A stretch of DNA of 5,406 nt from Desulfobacteraceae bacterium (lineage in GTDB: Bacteria > Desulfobacterota > Desulfobacteria > Desulfobacterales > Desulfosalsimonadaceae), in NCBI GenBank assembly GCA_003551985.1, contig PUOB01000383.1, positions 1 through 5,406 on the forward strand, read 5' to 3'. How positions within the stretch are numbered: position 1 is the first letter of the stretch; the number at the start of each line of letters is the position of its first letter. This document shows positions 1-4,699 of the stretch, piece by piece. A program made the translations under genes and the position numbers. The notes beneath the pieces were generated by a model. The model saw only the letters and a list, made by a program, of their open reading frames with translations, ran no database searches and had not been told where the DNA came from.

Positions 1-384
1 AATCGCACGGGAATCACCGGCATAGAAAGCATCATCACAAACGATGTTATAAACGAGTTTACCCGGAGCCGGGTCGTTGACGTTACCGGCAGGGACGACG
101 CGGAAGCGTTTCTTACCGGTACGATACGCGCCGCCCGGACGCGGTCCCTGTCCCACCGTGCAGCCTATACCACCGCTGAAAGGGAGATCACCATCGTGGT
201 GGACGTCTCGCTTACCACGCCCGACGGTGACGTGTTATGGTCTGAAACGGGGATTGATGCATCAGGGGATTATGCGGTTGCCGACGAAAAAGCCAGGACT
301 GAACAAAACCAAAAATCCGCTGTGGCAGATCTCTCGGGAAGACTCGCCCAGCGGATTCTTTACCGTATGACGGATCGGTTTTAG
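1..384 (+). CDS. lptE: LPS-assembly lipoprotein LptE-like, C-terminal part (5' truncated by window edge)
   Basis: The reading frame is open from base 1 to a TAG at 382-384, giving the last 127 residues of a protein whose start lies outside the window. The visible part begins NRTGITGIES, as in the 'EN+T...G+E' strand of LptE proteins. It continues with a helix (ITNDVINEFTRS), a VVDV...DAEAFLTGTI segment, a long strand (ITIVVDVSL), a DGDVLWSE turn, and a final helix ending SGRLAQRILYRMTDRF. This order matches the LptE family, about 170-190 residues long. In that family LptE is an outer-membrane lipoprotein that plugs the LptD barrel and helps insert lipopolysaccharide. The signal peptide and lipobox cysteine cannot be checked because they lie upstream. 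The gene ends only 7 bases before the end of the convergent rpsT. The family call rests on pattern recognition of the C-terminal domain and is fairly but not fully certain. Confidence 0.75.
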   Translation, partial: NRTGITGIESIITNDVINEFTRSRVVDVTGRDDAEAFLTGTIRAARTRSLSHRAAYTTAEREITIVVDVSLTTPDGDVLWSETGIDASGDYAVADEKARTEQNQKSAVADLSGRLAQRILYRMTDRF

Positions 385-391
385 AAACGGA

Positions 392-652
392 TTACCCTTC
401 AGACCGGTTCACCGCGGCGGCAAGGCGGGATATTTTTCTTGCAGCGGCTCGCTTGTGGACAACGCCTTTCTTGGCGGCCTTATCAATCAGGGATTGGGCT
501 GTTTGAAACGACGCTGTCAACTCTTCCCCGGTTTTGCCCTGGACATAAATCTTTTTTACGGCATTCTTGACCCGGGTTTTAACCGTCCGGTTGCGGAGCC
601 GTTTTTTTTCACTCTGGGCAATACGCTTGATCGCGGACTTATGATTTGCCAA
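392..652 (-). CDS. rpsT: 30S ribosomal protein S20, TTG start
   Basis: The 86-residue product has the normal length and features of S20. It opens MANHKSAIKRIAQSEKKRLR, has a middle segment with KTRVKNAVKKIY, and closes with GVVHKRAAARKISRLAAAVN. S20 is a small, basic, helical primary binder of 16S rRNA at the bottom of the 30S body. The start codon is TTG (650-652). An in-frame TGA lies two codons upstream (656-658), and no in-frame ATG precedes the conserved ANHKSA sequence, so TTG is forced. A strong Shine-Dalgarno AAGGAG sits 8 bases before it. E. coli rpsT also starts with UUG, which is known to matter for its autoregulation; the same control here is inference. The gene faces lptE with a 7-base gap and is divergent from murJ. 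An A8 run lies within the coding strand (602-609). Confidence 0.97.
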   Translation of the reverse strand: MANHKSAIKRIAQSEKKRLRNRTVKTRVKNAVKKIYVQGKTGEELTASFQTAQSLIDKAAKKGVVHKRAAARKISRLAAAVNRSEG

Positions 653-660
653 TGGTCATA
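653..660 (-). promoter_or_regulatory. rpsT translation-initiation region up to the TTG start
   Basis: On the minus strand the order is AAGGAG, T, ATG (657-659), ACCA, then the real TTG start. The ATG lies one base after the Shine-Dalgarno sequence, which is too close for normal initiation. It is out of frame with S20 and would give only a six-residue peptide (MTIGKS) ending at 639-641 inside rpsT. The TTG has proper 8-base spacing and opens the conserved S20 sequence. This site decides the start, and the out-of-frame ATG is probably incidental. Confidence 0.6.
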
Positions 661-698
661 CTCCTTCATTCTTTAAATATTGTCGAATATCTTATTAC

Positions 699-720
699 AC
701 CAACGGTTTTGGTTTTTTTT
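699..720 (+). terminator. Weak hairpin plus T-run between rpsT and murJ
   Basis: ACCAA (699-703) and TTGGT (709-713) can pair around a five-base loop, and the T-run continues to base 720 (T8). This has the shape of a small intrinsic terminator on the plus strand and could stop transcripts that cross rpsT in antisense from lptE. The stem has only five pairs, two of them G-C, so termination may be weak or absent. On the minus strand the same bases form a small hairpin in the rpsT leader. Confidence 0.25.
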
Positions 721-746
721 GCAAAAACATAACATTTTTATATAAC
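719..746 (+). promoter_or_regulatory. Predicted promoter of murJ
   Basis: TTGCAA (719-724, 4 of 6 matches to the -35 consensus) is followed after 16 bases by TATAAC (741-746, 5 of 6 matches to the -10 consensus). The start point would be near 753, about 34 bases before the murJ ATG. The site overlaps the rpsT promoter and its early transcribed region on the opposite strand. It is weaker than the rpsT promoter; the assignment is inferred from position and consensus. Confidence 0.45.
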
Positions 747-767
747 GGATCACTTTTGCGTTGTCAA
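739..767 (-). promoter_or_regulatory. Predicted sigma-70-type promoter of rpsT
   Basis: On the minus strand a perfect -35 hexamer TTGACA (762-767) is followed after exactly 17 bases by TATATA (739-744) as the -10 box. Transcription would start near position 732, giving a leader of about 80 bases before the TTG start codon. The strong consensus match fits a ribosomal protein gene. The -10 box overlaps that of the predicted murJ promoter on the other strand. The call comes only from consensus matching. Confidence 0.7.
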
Positions 768-786
768 TATGAAAGTACCCCATTAA

Positions 787-2337
787 ATGAATGAAAACCG
801 AAAAGTGACCCGCGCGGCAGGGGTAATCGGTGTCGCCACGCTTGCCAGCCGCATCCTTGGGCTTCTGCGGGATATGATCCTGGCATGGTTTTTCGGTGCG
901 GGCAAGATCTCGGATGCGTTTTTCGTGGCCTTCCGGATACCCAACCTGCTGCGCCGGCTGTTTGCCGAGGGGACCCTTACCATGGCGTTTGTCCCTGTAT
1001 TTGCTGAATACCTTGAAACGGACGGCCGCGAAGAGGCGTTTAAAATGGCACGGTCCGCCGTCCGGATGCTTTCGGCCGTTCTTGCGGTCGTCACAGTCGC
1101 TGGTGTTGCAGGCGCCCCCGTCCTGGTTTACGCCGTCGCACCGGGGTTTACCGGTGAGGCCTATGACTTGACCGTCCTGCTTACGCGCATCATGTTTCCC
1201 TATATCTTTTTCATTTGCCTGGTGGCCCTGGCCATGGGCATCCTCAATTCGCTGGGCCATTTTGCAGCGCCCGCATTCGCGCCCGTCCTGCTCAATATCG
1301 GAATCATCGGCGGCGCGCTGGTGTTGAGCCCGCTGATGCAGACGCCGGTCATGGGTCTGGCCGCAGGCGTTATTATTGGCGGCGTGCTGCAACTTCTGCT
1401 GCAATTTCCCTTTTTATCCGCAAAGGGTTTTTTTTTCTGGAAACATGCCCCCCTGTACCATCCGGGGATCAAAAAAATCGCCTTGCTCATGGGGCCGGCC
1501 GTATTCGGGGCCGCCGTCTACCAGATAAACATCCTCGTCGGGACGATGCTTGCATCGCTGCTCCCCGAGGGAAGCGTTTCATACCTTTACTATGCCGACC
1601 GGCTCGTCCAGTTTCCTTTGGGCATCTTTGCCATCTCTTTATCCGTGGCGATTCTGCCCAGTCTTTCCAGGCAGGCCGCGGCAAAGGACTTTACGTCTCT
1701 TGAGAACACCTTTTCGTTTGCCATGCGGCTGGTCTTTTTTATTACCATACCATCGACCATAGGCCTCATCGTGTTAAAGGAGCCGATTATCGCACTGCTT
1801 TTCGGCAGGGGCGAATTTGACCTGGCGAGCATTCACATGACCGCAAACGCACTGTTATACTACGCTGTAGGGCTTTGTGCGTTTTCCGCGGTAAGGATCG
1901 TCGTGTCCACGTTTTATGCCCTCCAGGACACCAAAACACCGGTCAAGATGGCCACCGTCTCCATTATCGCGAACATTCTTTTAGCAATCGGCCTGATGGG
2001 GCCCATGCAGCACGGCGGCCTGGCCCTGGCCACCTCCCTTGCGTCCATGATTAATTTCGTCCTGCTTACCCGCGTGCTGAAAAATCGAATCGGGGGGATT
2101 GCATGGAAAAATATGGTTGTGTCCGCAGGCAAATCCATGATAAGCTCAATACTAATGGGCATTATTCTTTATTCGGCACTACACCGGTTTCCGCCGGATT
2201 ACCAGGGATCAGCTCTATCATTGATGATTTATGTCATTTCCGTCATCGTGGCCGGGACGCTCATCTACCTTGCCTTTTCCCTGGTGCTGCAGAAAAGCGA
2301 GTTGAAAGCGGCTGCCGATATGGTGAAAAAACCATGA
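787..2337 (+). CDS. murJ: Lipid II flippase MurJ (MviN)
   Basis: This 516-residue polytopic inner-membrane protein of the MOP exporter superfamily flips lipid II to the periplasmic face for peptidoglycan synthesis. The N-terminal signature is clear: SRILGLLRD, then SDAFFVAFRIPNLLRRLFAEG, then a run of hydrophobic helices over the full length (about 14 expected for the family). Residues matching those reported as essential in E. coli MurJ are all present: R22, R28, D43, R56 and R272 (in YADRLVQFP), so the protein looks functional. The family motif FYALQDTKTP is at 376-385. An in-frame TAA lies directly before the ATG, so no longer start is possible. The Shine-Dalgarno match is poor (GAAAG about 12 bases upstream). 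The gene is divergent from rpsT and overlaps the next gene by ATGA. A T9 tract (1428-1436) encodes the Phe run near residues 215-217. Confidence 0.97.
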   Translation: MNENRKVTRAAGVIGVATLASRILGLLRDMILAWFFGAGKISDAFFVAFRIPNLLRRLFAEGTLTMAFVPVFAEYLETDGREEAFKMARSAVRMLSAVLAVVTVAGVAGAPVLVYAVAPGFTGEAYDLTVLLTRIMFPYIFFICLVALAMGILNSLGHFAAPAFAPVLLNIGIIGGALVLSPLMQTPVMGLAAGVIIGGVLQLLLQFPFLSAKGFFFWKHAPLYHPGIKKIALLMGPAVFGAAVYQINILVGTMLASLLPEGSVSYLYYADRLVQFPLGIFAISLSVAILPSLSRQAAAKDFTSLENTFSFAMRLVFFITIPSTIGLIVLKEPIIALLFGRGEFDLASIHMTANALLYYAVGLCAFSAVRIVVSTFYALQDTKTPVKMATVSIIANILLAIGLMGPMQHGGLALATSLASMINFVLLTRVLKNRIGGIAWKNMVVSAGKSMISSILMGIILYSALHRFPPDYQGSALSLMIYVISVIVAGTLIYLAFSLVLQKSELKAAADMVKKP

Positions 2338-2693
2338 ACAATGGATCCATGAAAAAAAAACATACCGGGAATAAAAAGCAAACAGAGCAGAAAACGATTG
2401 CCGCTGCGTTCTGGGCGCTTGCTGTACTGCTTTGCTTATACATCGGCGTTATCCTTTTTGGTGAGAACGGTTTTCTGCACCTGCAGCAACTCCGGGATGA
2501 ACACCAGCAGCTCAAGGATCACAATGCGTCCATAGAAGAAAACAACAACCAGCTCTATCTTACCGTAAACCGCCTCAAAAACGACCCGGCATACATAGAA
2601 CATGTCATCCGGGAACAACTCCAGATGAATTCACCGGACGAGATCATTTTCAAGTTTGACAACGGCCGGGGCCCGAAATCCCAAGATCGCTGA
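2334..2693 (+). CDS. ftsB: FtsB/DivIC-like septum formation initiator protein
   Basis: The 119-residue protein has the FtsB/DivIC architecture. A basic cytoplasmic tail (1-20, rich in Lys) precedes one transmembrane helix (about 22-42, AAAFWALAVLLCLYIGVILF). A coiled coil follows (about 48-82, LQQLRDEHQQLKDHNASIEE), and the conserved end contains DPAYIEHVIREQLQM and SPDEIIFKF. In this family the protein forms the FtsQ-FtsL-FtsB complex that activates septal peptidoglycan synthesis. The start at 2334 was chosen because it overlaps the murJ stop as ATGA and has GGTGA 7 bases upstream. A second in-frame ATG at 2349 would give MKKKHTG and remains possible. The overlap suggests translational coupling to murJ. 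Codons 7-9 form an A9 tract. FtsL is less likely because of the C-terminal signature. Confidence 0.88.
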   Translation: MNNGSMKKKHTGNKKQTEQKTIAAAFWALAVLLCLYIGVILFGENGFLHLQQLRDEHQQLKDHNASIEENNNQLYLTVNRLKNDPAYIEHVIREQLQMNSPDEIIFKFDNGRGPKSQDR

Positions 2694-2728
2694 TTGCCTC
2701 TCACGGATTGCCTCTCACGGATTGCCCC
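2692..2728. repeat. 14-bp tandem repeat at the junction of two convergent genes
   Basis: The unit GATTGCCTCTCACG occurs twice exactly (2692-2705 and 2706-2719), followed by a partial third copy GATTGCC (2720-2726). The array starts inside the ftsB stop codon and covers the stop codon and last codons of the minus-strand trmO-like gene, so the whole 21-base gap between the two genes consists of repeat sequence. It looks like a recent slippage duplication. No T-run hairpin terminator is evident here. Confidence 0.85.
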
Positions 2729-3119
2729 TTTTCGCTGAAACATGCGGCTTGATATCAAGAATCGGGGTTCCGTCAACCATGTCGATATGAACCACATCGA
2801 TGATGTTGCCACGGATACCGGTGACACTTAAAACCGAAAGGCCGACCGGGTTGGGGCGCTTCGGGGAGCATGTTGAAAAAACGCCCGTTTTCGTTCCCTT
2901 GTGCGGCGGGGTCTGCATAAGCAGGTCTTTTGTAAAGGACCCGCTTTCATGAAAATAAAAAATCACCGCGATTTGCTGGCCCGGGCGAATATGCTTCAGG
3001 CCGGCCATGTATTGCGGATCGATTTCAATTTGCCCCTTTTCGTCTGAAATGCTCCAATGCCTCGGAATTTCGGTTTCATCGGTATGGAAATAACCGATCG
3101 GGGTCATGGTGATCTCCAT
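2715..3119 (-). CDS. trmO: TrmO/TsaA-like tRNA t6A37 methyltransferase, single domain
   Basis: This 134-residue protein belongs to the TsaA-like (TrmO) family, a beta-barrel SAM enzyme. In E. coli it methylates N6-threonylcarbamoyladenosine at position 37 of ACY-decoding tRNAs. Visible motifs are the N-terminal PIGYFHTD, the PPHKGTKTGVFSTCSPKRPNPVGLS block (rough residues 72-95, the most conserved part of the family) and DMVDGTPILDIKPHV near the end. E. coli TrmO is about 235 residues with an extra C-terminal domain; that domain is missing here, as in many short homologues, so the exact substrate is less certain. The start ATG (3117-3119) has AAGGAG 5-6 bases upstream. That site abuts the stop of the upstream methyltransferase gene (11-base gap), so the two genes probably form one operon. 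The tail SAKRGNP is odd and lies against a tandem repeat. Confidence 0.82.
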   Translation of the reverse strand: MEITMTPIGYFHTDETEIPRHWSISDEKGQIEIDPQYMAGLKHIRPGQQIAVIFYFHESGSFTKDLLMQTPPHKGTKTGVFSTCSPKRPNPVGLSVLSVTGIRGNIIDVVHIDMVDGTPILDIKPHVSAKRGNP

Positions 3120-3130
3120 GGGGTCTCCTT

Positions 3131-4522
3131 TTACGTTTTTTTCGTTAGCTTCGCCACCGCTTCTATATGATAGGTGTGGGGGAACATGTCCACCGGCTGA
3201 ATTTCATCAATTGAATACGCTTCTGAAAGCAGTGCAATATCCCGGGCCAGGGTAGCCGGATTACAAGACACGTAAACGATTCTCTCAGCCCCCAGCGCGC
3301 CCGCCTTTTGCACCACATCCTTGTGCATGCCCGCCCGGGGAGGATCTATGACAAGCACGTCGGGCCGGTGGTCAATGGATGATATGGCATCGCGGATATC
3401 CCCGGTGGTAAAGCGACAGTTCTCCACGCCGTTTCTCCTGCAGTTTTTTTCGGCATCCGCCACGGCGCTTTCAACAATTTCAAAACCATGGACCATCCCG
3501 GCTTGGGCGGAGAGCCATATGGCAATCGTGCCGGTGCCGCAGTAAAGGTCAACCACGGACTCGCTGCCGGAAAGCCCGGCATAACGGCTTACGGTCTCAT
3601 ATATGATTTCGGCCCCGCGGGTATTGGTCTGAAAAAAAGAATTGGCTGAAATTTCAAACTCAAACGGCCCAAGCCGCTCGTTCAAACCGCTTTTTCCGGC
3701 AATCGGTTTTTCAAAATCCCCCAGACTGATTGCCGCCTTTTTCCCCGAAACGTTATTGACCACCCCGACGATATTTTCATGGGCCTCCATCAGCAGCCCC
3801 GCCAGCGGTTTAACGGCCTCCGGCCGGTCATCCGCGGTGATCAGGTTCACCAGCCACTGGTCATGCGCGACGCTGTGGCGAAGCATCAGGAAACGCCAGA
3901 ACCCTTCATGGCTTTTTATGCCGTAGGCGGGAAACCCCGATGCCTTCATATAGTCTTTAACGTCGTTCAATATCCGGTTTCCCTGGGAAGGGTGAAGCAT
4001 GCACTGGTCGATATCGATGATTTTGTCGAATGTTCCGGGAACATGAAGCCCAAGCGCAAAGGTTTTTTCAATATCGGGGTCGCCCAGCTCCTCGGGCAGA
4101 AGCCAGCGCCGGTCCGAGCAGGAAAACTCCATCTTGTTCCTGTATCCGAAAAGGGCGGCGGAAGGGATGGTTTCATGCACATCCACGCCTGTCAAGGCGC
4201 CGATACGCGACACGGCGTCGATAACGTGCTGACGCTTGTACTGGATCTGCCTGTCATATTGCAAAAACTGCCATTTGCACCCGCCGCACATGCCGCTGTA
4301 TTTGCACGGCGCCGCCACACGGTCGGATGACGCTTCGACAACCTCGATGGTCCGGGCTTCGGCATACGACTGCTTCTTCTTGATAATTCTCGCCAAAACA
4401 CGGTCCCCGGGCACAGCCTTGTCGACAAACACCGTATATCCGTCAACCCTGGCAATCCCCCTGCCGCCGAATGCAATGCCCGTAATGTCGAGCAAAATCT
4501 CTTGTTTTTTTTTGATTGTCAT
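3131..4522 (-). CDS. rlmD: RlmD/RumA-type 23S rRNA (uracil-C5)-methyltransferase
   Basis: The 463-residue enzyme has the TrmA/RlmD family layout. A TRAM RNA-binding domain (about 5-63) comes first. It is followed by a [4Fe-4S] site with C73, C79, C82 (CKYSGMCGGC) and probably C174 (IDQCMLHP), a spacing close to that of E. coli RumA. The C-terminal Rossmann methyltransferase domain shows FFQTNT (296-301), the SAM motif VVDLYCGTGT (323-332), DPPRAG (393-398) and the catalytic cysteine C420 in YVSCNPATLARD. The terminal FPHTYHIE carries the likely general base E453. The family makes 5-methyluridine in RNA; RlmD acts on U1939 of 23S rRNA, but RlmC- or TrmA-like specificity cannot be excluded. The start at 4520-4522 was chosen because the TRAM domain follows at once and TGGGG lies 9 bases upstream. 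The frame stays open 47 codons further to 4663, but that part translates palindromic spacer. Codons 4-6 form an A9 tract. Confidence 0.93.
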   Translation of the reverse strand: MTIKKKQEILLDITGIAFGGRGIARVDGYTVFVDKAVPGDRVLARIIKKKQSYAEARTIEVVEASSDRVAAPCKYSGMCGGCKWQFLQYDRQIQYKRQHVIDAVSRIGALTGVDVHETIPSAALFGYRNKMEFSCSDRRWLLPEELGDPDIEKTFALGLHVPGTFDKIIDIDQCMLHPSQGNRILNDVKDYMKASGFPAYGIKSHEGFWRFLMLRHSVAHDQWLVNLITADDRPEAVKPLAGLLMEAHENIVGVVNNVSGKKAAISLGDFEKPIAGKSGLNERLGPFEFEISANSFFQTNTRGAEIIYETVSRYAGLSGSESVVDLYCGTGTIAIWLSAQAGMVHGFEIVESAVADAEKNCRRNGVENCRFTTGDIRDAISSIDHRPDVLVIDPPRAGMHKDVVQKAGALGAERIVYVSCNPATLARDIALLSEAYSIDEIQPVDMFPHTYHIEAVAKLTKKT

Positions 4523-4561
4523 ATCATTATGCCCCAATATCCATTGCGCTGCAAGAGCTGA

Positions 4562-4611
4562 TAGGGCAAAAGATTTTTCGCCCCTACGGGGAATCCCGTG
4601 CGAATTCGGGA
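4562..4611. repeat. Cluster of short inverted repeats upstream of rlmD
   Basis: Three potential hairpins are packed here. TAGGGC (4562-4567) can pair with GCCCCTA (4580-4586) with one bulge. CCCC (4581-4584) pairs perfectly with GGGG (4588-4591) around TAC and competes with the first. TCCCG (4594-4598) pairs with CGGGA (4607-4611) around an eight-base loop. The cluster lies between the divergent rlmD and hydrolase genes and resembles a degenerate intergenic repeat element of the kind scattered through many bacterial chromosomes. That it is dispersed in this genome is inference. Confidence 0.5.
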
Positions 4612-4632
4612 GACTCGCGCGCCTTGATCTTG

Positions 4633-4648
4633 TCACGCCATGGCGTGA
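4633..4648. repeat. Perfect 16-bp palindrome, possible operator or repeat element
   Basis: TCACGCCATGGCGTGA is a perfect inverted repeat with no central spacer. Its right arm is reused: GTGAT (4645-4649) also pairs with ATCAC (4659-4663) across nine bases. It lies 52 bases before the hydrolase start and about 110 bases upstream of the rlmD start. Its symmetry fits a dimeric regulator site or part of a repeat element; no regulator can be named. Confidence 0.6.
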
Positions 4649-4699
4649 TTCCTTTGCTATCACAAATTCGACTTTTTACGAGACTCTCCGGTTTGACTT

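Larger units (their letters stand above)
4523..4699. other. Divergent intergenic region between rlmD and the hydrolase gene
   Basis: This 177-base spacer must hold the promoters of both the RNA methyltransferase operon (minus) and the hydrolase gene (plus), but no convincing -35/-10 pair was found in either direction. It is dominated by inverted repeats (4562-4611 and 4633-4663). The minus strand stays open in the rlmD frame up to 4663, but the translation there has no resemblance to the family N-terminus. Confidence 0.6.

Noticed and set aside
673..1404. 243-codon open frame on the minus strand opposite the start of murJ
   Set aside because: It is antisense to the strongly conserved murJ N-terminus. 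Its composition (His, Lys, Gln and Arg rich, low complexity) is what the reverse of a membrane-protein gene gives, and no family resemblance is seen.
1215..1703. 162-codon alternative plus-strand frame within murJ
   Set aside because: It is rich in Arg, Gly and Pro, as expected for an off-frame reading of GC-rich DNA. The murJ frame is intact and conserved throughout.
2103..2333. Upstream extension of the ftsB-like frame within murJ
   Set aside because: The frame is open, but this stretch lies inside the out-of-frame coding region of murJ. The conserved ftsB architecture begins only after 2334, where an ATGA overlap and a ribosome binding site are found.
2669..2732. GGGGC...GCCCC followed by TTTT as an ftsB terminator
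   Set aside because: The arms are five bases long with a loop of about 50 bases containing the tandem repeat. The T-run is only four, too weak to call.
3779..4330. 183-codon plus-strand open frame opposite rlmD
   Set aside because: It is an antisense shadow of the conserved methyltransferase gene, with no recognisable domain.
4526..4554. TTGCAG-17-CATAAT as a minus-strand promoter for rlmD
   Set aside because: The -35 is weak, and the predicted start point would fall at the start codon, leaving no leader for the apparent ribosome binding site.
4523..4663. 47-codon N-terminal extension of the rlmD-like protein
   Set aside because: The extension translates the palindromic spacer, does not resemble any TRAM-domain N-terminus, and has no good ribosome binding site. 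The start at 4522 places the TRAM domain at the usual position.
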